Translations under genes and position numbers: made by a program
Assembly: GCA_905221605.1 (NCBI GenBank)
Contig: CAJNDS010000552.1
Span: forward strand, 1-64,000
Direction of reading: 5' to 3'
Source of the DNA: Symbiodinium natans
Taxonomy: Eukaryota; Sar; Dinophyceae; Suessiales; Symbiodiniaceae
Length of the DNA stretch: 64,000 nt
Shown here: one piece after another, positions 29,386 to 39,653 of the stretch
How positions within the stretch are numbered: the first letter of the stretch is position 1
Layout of the letters: the number at the start of each line of letters is the position of its first letter
Notes under the pieces: model-generated
Seen by the model: only the letters and a program-made list of their open reading frames with translations
Databases searched by the model: none
Told to the model about the DNA's origin: nothing

Positions 29386-31174
29386 TGTCAGTATGGCTAC
29401 GACCGTGGCACTGCGCTTGAACGCTGCTGATGCAGCAGCTGGGCTGCAAGCAGCGGCCAGGTTTAGGGTTTAGGGTTTAGGGTTTAGGGTTTAGGGTTTA
29501 GGGTTTAGGGTTTAGGGTTTAGGGTTTAGGGTTTAGGGTCTAGGGTTTAGGGTTAGGGTTTAGGGTTCCAGGAAGGCACGTCGTAACAGATCTCTGATGA
29601 GTCCTCTACTGCAAGAATCCTAAACCCTAAGGCCCGAGGCTCCCCTAAACCATCCTAAGCTATGCTGAAGGTCCTGTAGCCCCTACATCTCCCAAGAAGA
29701 CATGTCACAGAGATACTTGGCACACCGTTGTGAGAACTCCGCCGCCGGCCTTTCAGGTTCCCCACGTGAAAAAGGACAGCCTGATCTCCATTGGTGAGGA
29801 CTGGGGGTGTCGGGTTTAGTTCTTAGGGTTTAGGGTTTAGGGTTTAGGGTTTAGGGTTTAGGGTTTAGGGATGCCCAAAATCGCAAGAATCAGAGCAGAC
29901 GTCGGCATTCAAACCCTTGCAGGCATTGGGAGACTGGAGCTGTCAAGGGGCCAAAAAGTTAACAGGCTGTCAGGAGCCGCTATAGTAAGTGGTGCTGGTC
30001 TCAGCTTTTCTCGAAGTGGCGTTGACGGTAGATGGTCATTGATAATAGGTGCGGGGGCCGGGGTGGGGTGGGGGGTGTGCTCATTCATTTGTTGACACAG
30101 GAAGACACCGATGCCGGCAGTCCGCTATCAAGCAGTGAGAACGAGTCCGAGGCAGGCATATCGTAGACCACGAAGCACAACACGCCACAAACTTCGGACC
30201 CCAGCAAATCCCCATAGCTCTGTAGGCCCTCAACCTAACTTCCTAAACCGTTGCGTCAAGGTGTCGCCGTTTTCCCGGCAGTCCACGTTCTCGCCGCTCA
30301 AGGCAGTATCCCCGAAACCGTTTAGGCTTCAGAGTTGAAAGCTCAACTCAGGCACTATCGGTCACTATCGGTGGTTTGGAGTCCGAGGTTCACAGAAATT
30401 CTAAGCATCTCGGTTTCGGAAACTGAGACCATGGTGATTCAGAAGCTCGTGCGGTTCTGTCGGAAAGCAGGCCTTCCCTCCTTCTCTGAATCCCAAACCC
30501 CTTAGAAATCGAACTTCCGAAGCACAGCGCTGATCTCAAGGCACGTGTTTGTGCATATTTCTGTATAATAAGACGATTATCGTGAAGGCCCGCGATGAGT
30601 CCGCGAATCTAGAGCAGTCTGTGGACGAAGCTGCGTTACCCCATGCCCCCAAGTCCAGCAAAGCGGAAAACGGCGTGCGGAATGGCCGAGTTCCATGCTT
30701 CTTCCTGCGAATGTGGATTCCATGTCAACTCCTTCACCCTAAACCCTAAACCCTAAACCCTAAGCCCTAAGCCCTAAAACGATCCTAAAACGAAACATTC
30801 AGGTGTGGCAAACTCTCCTTGATAGTGTGTGCTGTTTCTGTGGATCCAAACATCCACAGAAGTAGCCCCTCTCGAATGAAGGTCTATCTGCCTCGCCTTG
30901 TTTGAGGTTGCCGTTGCTCCCGAACCCTAAACCCAAAACCCTAAACACTAAACCCTTTAAACCCTAAACCCTAAATCCTATAAGCCATAAGCCCTAAACC
31001 CCGAATCGGGATCGTTTCCGAATCATGGTCCGCCTCCTACCCCGCCTTTTCTTGCAGGCGGATGCCCCCATCTTCACTCCAAACGTGAAGGTGGTGCCTG
31101 AGGCCGTGCTTTCACTGCTAATCTGTACTAAGCTTGAGTCTGCTTCGGGTTCAAAAAAGGGATGCACAAGTTGA
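29386..31174 (+). CDS. Exon group of an unknown gene
   Basis: Exon ending 29460 encodes TTVALRLNAADAAAGLQAAA, and its donor is the first base of a telomere array (CCAG|GTTTAGGG). Mini-exon 29756-29792 (cctttcag...G|gtgagg) encodes VPHVKKDSLISI. An exon after ttgacacag near 30101 encodes EDTDAGSPLSSSENESEAG. About 30576-30725 encodes TIIVKARDESANLEQSVDEA. The last exon 31058-31174, after a strong tttcttgcag, encodes ADAPIFTPNVKVVPEAVLSL and ends at TGA. Acidic, Ser-rich; no domain recognised. Confidence 0.5.
29461..29567 (+). repeat. Telomere-like array, TTTAGGG, starting at a splice donor
   Basis: About 15 units. The first G is the donor of the exon ending 29460. Confidence 0.97.
29823..29870 (+). 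repeat. Telomere-like array, TTTAGGG
   Basis: Seven units. Followed directly by an ATG-starting frame (29871-30095) of uncertain status. Confidence 0.95.
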
Positions 31175-31426
31175 CAAGGGATTGCCCTTATAGGGATTGC
31201 CTTCACGGGCATCAGTCGCGGCATAAGTCCTTTGAGAAAATCTAAGGTTGCGGGGTGAACAGGGGTAGGTTTGAAACACAATTCTGAACTTTTGCTTACC
31301 CTGAATCCCCTACATAACGCTTGCAAAGCATAAAAATTGAAAATGTTATACCCTGAATCCCCTACCCTAAACCCTAAACCCTTCGTAATCCTTACCTATA
31401 AAGCCAAAAAACATCCGTTTTTGTAG

Positions 31427-33052
31427 GCCCCTCCACCCCCCAAACCGACCCCAGTGAAGTCGCGCAGGATCAGGAGGCCATCTGCAAAGCCGTGGCCGAT
31501 GCAGCGAGGATCGCTCCTGGCTTAAGCAGAGGGCCCTGGGGATGGTCCCCCCCTATATGAACAGTCCTTAATAGGGATTAGTTATAGTAGGGATGGTAGT
31601 AGGGGGTACTATGAATCCCTATGAAGGACTGTAGGGGATACTAACAGTCCGCAATGGGGTTTCTAGTAGGGATGATGATAGGGGGTACTATAAATCCCTG
31701 AGAAGGACGGGGGACATCCCAGGAGGGACCCATGGTGCTCGACAGTTCGGGCTTCAGGGCTTCGCGGTTTAGGGCCTTCAGGGCTTGGGGTTCGTGAGTC
31801 GGGGCTGCTCATGCTGATAGCCTTAGGGTTTCTTCGGGGTTTAGGGTTTAGGGTTTAGGGTTTAGGGTTTAGGGTTTAAGGGTTTAGGGTTTAGGGTTTA
31901 GGGTTTAGGGCTTCTCACGGGGCCGAAATCTTTTGACATGCCAGGGCAGCTGCGACCGCAACGTTTCGGCCGCCTCCCCCGCAGGAGCTGCCCAATTAGC
32001 TAAGCAAAGCAGCAGACTAAGCACACAATGCTAGAGAGCTGCATCTTGCGGATCTACTTTGGTATGACCATTTAGTAGTATGAGAAAATACAATGTTAGC
32101 CGGTATAGCATTGTGAACAAGGATACCACTGCCACTTCTTTTCCATGAGCCGAATAAGCAGTTTATGCCGACTTGCTGGGATATGCTGGGGTCAGAAAAG
32201 ATTGGACAACCATCCCGAAAAACATGAAGCCTACATCCTTCCAAACCTGAAGAACTCCTGATGCCAGGAGCCAGCACCTCTCTTCATTTGCTCGGAGCTG
32301 CCTCCTCCAGTCAAAGTGTACACTCCACTGCCCACGCGCATGCTGGATCCATATCTCCCTGCTACTTGGACGTGTTGAGGGAACCCTAAACCCTAAACCC
32401 TAAACCCTAAACCCTAAACCCTAAACCCTAAACCCTAAAAGGGCTAGGCTTAGGATCCTTGTCCTCTTTCGGAGTCAGCTCTTTGTAGTCCACAACCGAC
32501 TATGGGGAAGGGGTTCTCCAAATTGACCGTTCAAGTTTTAGGGGTTCAGGGTTCACAGGGCTCAAGCAACCCCCCCCCCTCCCCTCCCTTATAGCAGGCC
32601 TGAACCCTAAACCCTAAACTAAACCCCTTGTTTCCCAGGCGCCTCAAAAAGAGGGCAACCTATGGCTCGACCCGTACATCAAAGTCCCTACCCTCCCATT
32701 GCAACATGCAATGAGTTCCAAGAAGGGTCCATGATTTCACGAATTGGCCACCGCCGGGGAATTGGGATTGCAACTCGAAACCCTAAACCCTAGACCCTAA
32801 ACCCTAACCCTTACTGGTACCGATGGGCGAGTGGAAGAGATTCTGTACTCATCGCTAGATCGCTCGTTCCCAATCTGGGGGGAGCCCCTTTTTTCAAGCC
32901 ACCAACTAGTCAAGTTCACATATTAGGAGCCGCCCCCCAAAGGGGTCACCCTTGTAAGTTTTTTTCAAACCACATTACAGGCCCCTTGTACCGAAATTTC
33001 CTCCCGCACTCCATCAAGCACCCGTGGTGAAGAACCGAGCCCCGAAACCTAA
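31427..33052 (+). CDS. Exon group of an unknown gene, with hairpin intron A3
   Basis: Exon 31427-31532 (after tttttgtag) encodes PSEVAQDQEAICKAVADAAR and joins in phase across a family-A hairpin to exon 31724 on (GGTHGARQFGLQGFA). Further exons: 31945-32034 (CDRNVSAASPAGAAQLAK, to TAG), about 32226-32389 (PEELLMPGASTSLHLLGAAS), 32454-32534 (81 nt, SESALCSPQPTMGKGFSKL), 32639-32734 in phase after tttcccag (PQKEGNLWLDPYIKVP, to TGA), about 32818-32920 (TDGRVEEILYSSLDRSFPIW) and 32981-33052. Several candidate stops mean this may be more than one gene or alternative ends. Confidence 0.5.
31533..31723 (+). mobile_element. Hairpin element forming an intron (family A)
   Basis: Arms GGGGATGGTCCCCCCCTA and GGACGGGGGACATCCCA, with two internal ACAGTCC stems. 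The borders read AGAGG|GCCC...CCCAGG|AGGG, a GC donor, and the flanking frame stays open and in phase. The duplicated 8-mers are decayed (AGAGGGCC/GGAGGGAC), so this copy is older than those at 19212 and 25577. Confidence 0.75.
31840..31910 (+). repeat. Telomere-like array, TTTAGGG
   Basis: Ten units, one TTTAAGGG variant. Intronic, just before the 31945 exon. Confidence 0.96.
32383..32440 (-). repeat. Telomere-like array, CCCTAAA
   Basis: Eight units. The next exon (32454) follows within 15 bases. Confidence 0.96.
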
Positions 33053-33326
33053 AACAGCCTACAAAGCCAGGAGCCTAAAGCCCAAAGTAACCAACAAGCC
33101 TCTAAACCCGAAACCCTAAACCCTAAACCCTAATTAAACCCTACAAGTCCCAGGAATAGCCGTGACAAGAAATGCACAAAAGAAGCCAGACTCCATACAT
33201 TTTTGTATATATATATATATTATACACCTGATGCAGTCCCTGTACCTAAATAGCCCCTAGATATCCCCTAAGGTCCCTTATAAGGGTCCCCCCAAGACAT
33301 CTGTAAGCCCTAGAAGAGCCCTTAAG

Positions 33327-33715
33327 GCGAAGAAGCGGCCCGCCTTTGCCACCGAGTTGGGACTTCCAGAGTGTGCCGAGTGGCTGGGCAGGCGGTTTAG
33401 GGTTTAGGGTTTAGGGTTTAGGGTTTAGGGTTAAGGGTTTCGGGTTTAGGGTTTAGGGTTTAGGGTCTCGTCTGATCTCCGCTGTTCTCGAAAGTGGTCG
33501 TTTGTTGCAGTAGGTTTTATAAGTTGGAGTTTAGGGTTTGGGCATCTTGCTGGCTCTTTTTACAGGCATGTGTTAAGGATGTGTGCTCGGATGCCCAGAC
33601 GAGCTTTTGATCAGTCGTTTTTTATCATTCTGTGCTCAGTGGGGAAGGCAACTCAAACCCGAGGTTGCGGGTGTGAAGCCTGTTGTAACACGCAGGGTTC
33701 CTGTACAGACCAGGC
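33327..33715 (+). CDS. Two candidate exons of an unknown gene
   Basis: Exon 33327-33394 (after cccttaag) encodes KKRPAFATELGLPECAEWLG, and its donor is the start of a telomere array (GCG|GTTTAGGG). A second, after ttttacag, encodes CARMPRRAFDQSFFIIL and a Cys-rich CGCEACCNTQGSC. No domain recognised. Confidence 0.5.
33395..33466 (+). repeat. Telomere-like array, TTTAGGG, starting at a splice donor
   Basis: Ten units with TTAAGGG and TTCGGG variants. Scattered TTTAGGG also at 33724-33810 and 33868-33936. Confidence 0.96.
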
Positions 33716-33939
33716 CCCTGTGGGTTTAGGGTTTAGGGTTTCAGGGTTTTAGGATTTTAGGGTTTCAGGTTTTTCAGATTTTAGGGTTTTAGGCTTTAGG
33801 GTTTAGGGCCCTTGGGGCCAAACATGCCCTATCCTAACACCACCTTGGAGCTTACCTCTGTCATCAGGGTTTAGGGTTTAGGGTCTAGGGTTTAGGGTTT
33901 AGGGTTTTAGGATCTTAGGGTTTAGGGTTTAGGGTTTTT

Positions 33940-34515
33940 GTGTGCTTTCTTGATGTCTGTTGCTCTATCGGTAAGAAGAGTTGGCAGCTCAGGGCTCTTG
34001 TGGCTTAGGGAGTGGTGACCGTTCTACGCGCTTACCTGCGGTTGGACGTAATGAGGGAATTTGGTGCCCCCCCCCCCCCTCCCAAATGTGGGAGTGGCAA
34101 AACAAGAAACCCCCAAGTGTGAAAATAGTGCACCAAGAAAAAACAAGCCGACCGGAAAATCCCGGTAAGGGGGGGGGGTGGGGGTAGATTCGAGGGGTGG
34201 GTGGAGTGGGGGGGGGGGGGCTACCCATTCCCTGTAAGAAGGTGGGGCAGGCCTCAATCCCAGGAGAAATCCACCACCCAAATTTCTGGTCGTGTTGTCA
34301 AACGAGGGGCTCAAGACAGAGGACTGCTAGCATGCATGACAAAGCAACAATGAGAATAACAGTGAGAAGGCTGACGGCACCGACAAACCACATCGGCTAA
34401 CTTGTTTTCATAATTGCTCAGATAAGGTTATACATATATATATATATATATTTATGTCGTGATGATGATGATGATGTTGATGATGATGCTGATGATGACC
34501 CTAAACCCAGACCCT
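33940..34515. other. G/C homopolymers and GAT microsatellite, no gene
   Basis: Poly-C (34066-34080) and poly-G (34208-34219) runs, a TA tract (34433-34451) and GATGATG repeats (34459-34498). The overlapping proline-rich frames are low complexity. Confidence 0.5.
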
Positions 34516-34518
34516 AAA

Positions 34519-35299
34519 CCGTAAAACCGCGAGAAGAGGCAAAGGAAGGATCTTTTCTTGTGTCGAAGCCGAGGTGCGTCGGCTGGGAACCTGCGCTGGT
34601 CCGACCAGTGGACCTCCTCACCTTCGGGCAGGTTTGAGGGGCCTAGGGTTTAGGGTTTGGGGTTTAGGGTTTCGGGTCCCCTGTACCCTCCGAATACGGT
34701 GGCAAGCAAATCGATTGGTGGCAGCAGATCTCACACGAGTCGCTGCACACTACTGGCCAAGCCAGTTGACGGCAGGGATCCACAGTTCGACGTTTTCCAG
34801 ATCTACCAAGGGTCTGAGATGATCTTACTTCAGCTGAAAGCTGAAGATTGTCCCTCCCCGAATGCTCCGGATTACCATGCGAGGCTGCAGCCGGCTGTTG
34901 GGGGTTTCAAGGGCTGTTAGCCAGTTTTTGCAATTTTGTTTTGCGTGCTGGTGCGAGCAGGCCGAGACTTTTTCTCTGGTACACAAATATATGTGTGTGT
35001 ATAGTTTGCAGGGCAGCGATGAAGACTGGGGCCTGCGAGCGCTGCACGCCGACGCGTCAGTGCGCAAGACCTGTCGACACCAGAAAGTGAGGAGGCAGGG
35101 AGTCTCCCCGCCAGCTTGCCACGTAAAGAGACTGGGAATGCGAGTTGGTTATTTTACCAGAGGCAATGCTGGCGCAGTGACAAGCGCTACTGACCCTTAT
35201 TCTCGTTGCGTCTATCTGGACGCATCGAGGCCAAATGGGGCGACCACGTGTCCCCCAAACGCCCACAGTAGGGCAGTCCTCCCTACACTGTTTGCTTGA
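34519..35299 (+). CDS. Multi-exon gene, unknown
   Basis: Candidate first exon 34519-34585 (basic). Main exon about 34690-34908 encodes AKPVDGRDPQFDVFQIYQGS and EMILLQLKAEDCPSPNAPDY. With a GC donor it joins exon 35010-35085 (SDEDWGLRALHADASVRKTC), which ends at AAA|gtgagg. The last exon, after ttaccag (about 35153), encodes SATDPYSRCVYLDASRPNGA and ends at TGA 35297-35299. Composition and borders are convincing. The EMILLQLKAEDCPSP region resembles a globular fold, but I recognise no family. Confidence 0.6.
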
Positions 35300-35365
35300 C
35301 AGGATTAGGGGTATGCTGTTCTTGGCAACCCCATAAGCCCTTGTTCTTGTGACTTGTGAGGACTC

Positions 35366-35655
35366 AAAGACAGCATTGAATCATTGTCGTCCTGGCTGCC
35401 GAATGGCAGACGCAGGAACCATGTATTAGGGCCTCAGTTTGATCATGCCAAGCCCATCAATGAGTTGGATGCTTAGGGTTGCTTTGAAAAAATTGAGCTT
35501 TTCTCGGGATTCCTGGCATTGTTGGGCCTGGCTGAGATCTGGCATGTGGCAATCTTCGCTCTAAAACCGTTAAGCCTGAGAATACCTTGCCCTGCTGCCG
35601 TGTGTGCCGACGTAGGCCAAACATGCGTCAAAGACTTGGAAAAAGAATGGGCGTG
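35366..35655 (+). pseudogene. 97-codon coding-like frame broken by one TAG
   Basis: Open from a TGA-adjacent AG|GA border: LKDSIESLSSWLPNGRR, then GPQFDHAKPINELDA, TAG at 35474-35476, then GCFEKIELFSGFLALLGLAE and CADVGQTCVKDLEKEWA to TGA 35653-35655. The hydrophobic helix-like second half and uniform composition across the TAG argue that it was or is one coding unit. It vaguely recalls a chlorophyll-binding-protein helix, but I cannot support that. Pseudogene, tiny unseen intron or sequencing error remain possible. Confidence 0.4.
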
Positions 35656-35659
35656 AGGC

Positions 35660-36190
35660 GCACCCGGCCCGACAATGAATCCTATACTCAGTAGCTGAAT
35701 GAGAACACTTTACACTTTTTGGGATGCTACAGTCCCATATACAACTGAAAGTGTACGCTTGTTTGGGGCTTATGAACTCAGCAACTAGGTATATAGTAAG
35801 CCTGCAAGCCCGAAGCCGTAATGTTAGAGGGGCGGGGCAAAGTCCGGCCAACTAAGCGGCCCACTTGGAACCTTCATGGTTTCGGGTTTAGGGTTTAGGG
35901 TTTCCGGGTTTAGGGTCTAGGGTTTGGGGTTTAGGATGGGGTAGTTCATTTCTATGCAGTACAAAGGGTTAGCCTTTAGTTCTCTCTGAGCAAATTGGTC
36001 GAGTTGTACGAGAACTCTTGTCTAGGTAGGTATAGTCCATTTGTTGTTCTTTTCTAAAACAGGCCACATGTTTTGGGGACTACAAAATGTTCGATCTCCC
36101 ATGTAGGGTTTAAGGAGAGTCTTGTGTGGTGGGTAGTATACATGGATTCCAAGGGCTTCCAGGTCACAGGGCTCAGGACAAGTAGAATTT
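35660..36190. other. No supported gene
   Basis: Contains scattered TTTAGGG units at 35883-35934 and small unsupported frames. Confidence 0.4.
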
Positions 36191-36194
36191 AGAC

Positions 36195-36253
36195 ACCCTA
36201 AACACTAAACCCTAAACCCTAAACCCTAAACCCTAAACCCTAAACCCTAAACC
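36195..36253 (-). repeat. Telomere-like array, CCCTAAA
   Basis: Eight units. Left member of an inverted pair around the 36274 exon. Confidence 0.96.
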
Positions 36254-36273
36254 TGACAAGCCATGCCCTGCAG

Positions 36274-37259
36274 GCTTTTCAGGAGGCGGCACAGGATGGC
36301 AGGCTACACTGGACGGGCTTTGAGGCCATCTTTTTCTTGGGCTTAGGTGGGTGAGCTTGTTGAGGTTTAGGGTTTAGGGTTTAGGGTCTAGGGTCTAGGG
36401 TTTAGGGTCTAGGGTCTAGGGTTTAGGGTTGCCCTTGTTTGTGGAGTGTTTTGGGGTTAAGGTTGGGGGCGTCGGGGCATTTTGTGGGTTTTTGCTCAAG
36501 CACTCAGGTGTATGGCTTTCTTGGGTGGGGTGTGATATTGGGCTCTTTTGCAAACTTGTCAGCTGATTGTGGTTTTTTGGGGAAGGGAGATATGGTGCTG
36601 CCTGAAGAACCCAGCATAGAATTCGGATTTTCCTGGAACTTGGAGCGATCAGTCGCTTGGTTCAGGTTTGGCTCCTTTTTTGCGGTTGCCTGGCCTCCTA
36701 AACCCTAAACCCTAAACCCTAAACCCTAAACCCTAAACCCTAAACCCTAAACCCTAAACCCTAAACCCTAAACCCTAAACCCCCAAACCCCCAAACCCCC
36801 TAAACCCTAAACCCGGAGTTCAAGCATCTGCTGCAGGGCCTTCTTTGCAGCCGCCTGCGTGGGCTTCCGAAGCCGGAGGCGCAACAACTGACGCCCTCAG
36901 GCAACGCCTGTATTCAAATATTATAAAAAGACTATAGTATACCATAATATAGTACAAAAACCTATACTTTTACGATGATTTACTGTAATATTTCATAATA
37001 TACTATAATATACTATAATATACTATAATATACTATAATATACTATAATATACTATAATATACTATAATATACTGCATGCCTAGGGCTTAGTTTGGTAAG
37101 GTTGGGAGGTAGCATTATTAGTGGGGCTAGCCGTCTGTTGTCAGGGTTGTCCATGAATCCTCTTCTTTGTTTCGTAGCCCTGGGGCCAAGGCTCAGCAAG
37201 TCTTTGCCGGAATGGCGGAATCGGATGCAACCGGCACCCTGAGTGTGCCTGAGCCCTAG
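36274..37259 (+). CDS. Four-exon gene fragment, unknown
   Basis: Exon 36274-36346 (after ccctgcag; FQEAAQDGRLHWTGFEAIFF) joins in phase (G+CT) to exon 36563-36665 (GDMVLPEEPSIEFGFSWNLE). Exon about 36833-36891 (FKHLLQGLLCSRLRGLPKPE) follows a CCCTAAA array. The last exon 37178-37259, after gtttcgtag, is open in two frames (one with AKAQQVFAGMAESDATGTL to TAG). The first exon is enclosed by oppositely oriented telomere arrays. No family recognised. Confidence 0.6.
36365..36430 (+). repeat. Telomere-like array, TTTAGGG/TCTAGGG
   Basis: Nine units with an unusual share of TCTAGGG variants. Right member of the inverted pair. Confidence 0.96.
36698..36813 (-). repeat. Telomere-like array, CCCTAAA
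   Basis: About 14 units ending in CCCCAAA variants, directly before the 36833 exon. Confidence 0.97.
36999..37072. repeat. 10-bp tandem repeat tactataata
   Basis: Seven near-perfect copies. Looser copies extend left to about 36930. Confidence 0.93.
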
Positions 37260-37314
37260 ACGCAAACGAGAGGCATCGGCATGTGCTCGGGCACTCGCGG
37301 GTCGTTGTTAGTGC

Positions 37315-38033
37315 ATGATCCTTCAGCTGCATTTGGACCGTCAGCAGCATCAGCAATCAGGGCCACAGTCGCTCCGAACTTACGTAGCCGGGCTACCAAT
37401 CTCGAAAGCGCGCATCTGCTGCACCCCCCCCCCTCCATTCTCTCCTCCGGAAAACCGTGACACAACATTTTTCAGAGGGTGCTTTTGGAACCCTCTGCGA
37501 GGTCGTACTTTTATTGTTGAACCCTCCAAAGCCGACGGTTTCTGCACGAGACCTGGGAGCCCGCCCAGGACCGAGGTTAGAGCGATGTGGACAACGGAAT
37601 GCGCATGGCACGGCGGAGCATGCGGCCTCGAAGCATCTCGAAGCCGAAAGCGAAGCTTCGCTAGGAGCGCACGGGACTGTGGCGGGAGCTGGGATCATCA
37701 ATTCTGCACGTCCTGAGCAGTCTGGGCGCGGACTGCAGGCGAGAGTGATGTCGAATTGAAAATCCGAAGTCGTACCAGCTTGCAGCAGAGCAAATCGAGG
37801 CTTCGAGTTGGCGAAAGCGCTGTGCACGTCAATGAGCAAGATGTCGGGTCGTGGCAAAGCCACGTGCTTTCCCCTCAGCGAAAGTTGTGAAACGGTGCGA
37901 GCAGTGCTTTGGGAATGCATATGTTGGCCGTTTTTCACGATTTGACGATGAACTCGCAATAAGGAAGGAGACACTTAAGCTTGAGTTTCTGCCCACGAAG
38001 ATAAGCCTACATTTTCTCACGTTAACGTTGTAG
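37315..38033 (+). CDS. Candidate exons, strand not certain
   Basis: Plus-strand frames at 37490-37759 (HGTAEHAASKHLEAESEASL) and 37845-38033 (CEQCFGNAYVGRFSRFDDEL, to TAG) look coding. A 193-codon minus-strand frame (37393-37974) covers the same DNA but is Ser/Arg/Pro-rich, as expected of an antisense shadow. I favour plus, matching the neighbours. No domain recognised. Confidence 0.4.
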
Positions 38034-38217
38034 ACTCAGACCAGAATGTTGAGTTCTACAAGTCCCACAACACACTCAACGGCAATGTCAGGAGCCGAGC
38101 AACGTGGGAGAAGGCGACGGAGGACTCTACATTTTTTTCGGAATGACTACACGGACCCCCCCTTCATGCACACACACACACACACACACCCAAACACTGA
38201 AATCCCAAGCCATCTGG

Positions 38218-38330
38218 CCCTAAACCCTAAACCCTAAACTAAACCCCAAACCCCAAACCCCAGACCCCAAACCCCAAACCCTAAACCCTAAACCCTAAAC
38301 CCCAAACCCTAAACCCTAAACCCTAAACCC
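38218..38330 (-). repeat. Telomere-like array, CCCTAAA with CCCCAAA variants
   Basis: About 15 units, preceded by a CA tract at 38167-38189. Confidence 0.96.
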
Positions 38331-38434
38331 TTGTTTTCGCGCTTTTGGGAGGAGGTCCCGAGCCTGGATGCAAAGCTCACCTAGCTCGCAGTTCTGCTGC
38401 GTGCTTGCCTCACTCCGTCTCGAACCCCATAGAA

Positions 38435-38695
38435 ATACTTATATCTATATATATATATATGTATATATATATACATATATTTATATTTTTAGTTCATATA
38501 TACATATATATATATATATGTATATCTATATTTATATTTATATTTATAGTCTATATATATATATTTTTTCTTTATTTATTTTTTATATTTATGTTTATAT
38601 TTATATTTGTATTTATATTTATATTTATATCTTTTATTTGTATTTATATTTACATTCATATTTAGGTATGTATATATATATATATGTGTGTGTGT
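38435..38695. repeat. TA/TTTATA-rich microsatellite
   Basis: Long alternating TA and TTTATATT sequence ending in TGTGTG. The Tyr/Ile-rich frames across it are spurious. Confidence 0.93.
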
Positions 38696-38718
38696 GAATA
38701 GAAAGGATGGTAAATTAG

Positions 38719-39354
38719 ACCACTGACCAATGCCCTTCACACCACGCAAAAGCCTAAAGACCGCTTGAGACGCCATGTCAACATGTTTAGGAAAGGAGGG
38801 CCTTCGTCAGGAGCGTCTCCCCACAATTTTCTGGGTGTCCACGGTGCTAACACGCCCAAGTTGCACAGTGCGACTGGCCACCCGACCTCATTACCAGCCT
38901 CGCTATTGAACTCCTTTGAGTTCTGGATCCATCTATAGCCTGTGAAACCTCGACGCCTGTCAAGTTTTCAAGCCCTCGAATTGTTATACACCTGAAAGCC
39001 GTACAATGATTGGTTCAGAGGACCTTCGCAAGTTCAGACGGAGCTCTCGTTAACGCATCGGGCGCCAGCGCTTGTCGCTACGCGGCCCACGCCCTGTCGC
39101 AGAGGGCTCCAATCTCCAACGACAAAGTACCTGGCATTAAATTACTTGGAGCCCAGTGGCACCCTTTACCCTTTTTTTGGTTATGGGTTCCCTTAGAAAG
39201 TAACCACCCCAAAAAGGGTGCCCTTATTATACTCGTAATATGGTTACTGGTCTACTAAGAATATGAGTTGAAGTTGAACCTCGAATTTCTGAGGCTCATG
39301 AAGTCCCTGTACGGGAACAAGGGAAGCCGGGGAATCAGCAGATTTAGTGTTTAG
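38719..39354 (+). CDS. Exon group of an unknown gene
   Basis: Frame 38719-38938 (after aaattag; FRKGGPSSGASPHNFLGVHG, to TAG), exon about 39017-39155 (SSDGALVNASGASACRYAAH) followed by a hairpin, and exon 39260-39354 (ELKLNLEFLRLMKSLYGNKG, to TAG). Each is coding-like, but joining phases were not confirmed; the two TAGs mean alternative ends or separate genes. Confidence 0.45.
39157..39226. mobile_element. Short hairpin element (family C-like)
   Basis: Arms GGCACCCTTTACCCTTTTTTTGG (39159 on) and CCACCCCAAAAAGGGTGCCC (to 39224) pair. Placed just after the 39017 exon, so probably intronic. Confidence 0.6.
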
Positions 39355-39521
39355 GTTTCCTAAGTCCTCTACATAGCAGCGACAAGGTCACGGGGCTTTA
39401 GGCTTTCAGATAGGAGTTTAGGGGTTTTGGGGTGGTAGGATGGGGTTGCTGGGCCGGGGGTGCAATTTATAGGGTTCTCCCAAGATGTTTAGCTGTTTGG
39501 AGGGCCTGAGCTTCGGAGATA

Positions 39522-39644
39522 CCCTAAACCCTAAACCCCAAACCCTAAACCCTAAACCCCAAACCCTAAACCCTAAACCCTAAACCCTAAACCCTAAACC
39601 CTAAACCCTAAACCCTAAACCCTAAACCCTAAACCCTAAACCCT
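39522..39644 (-). repeat. Telomere-like array, CCCTAAA
   Basis: About 17 units. Inverted partner at 39780. Confidence 0.97.
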
Positions 39645-39653
39645 GGGCAGGGC

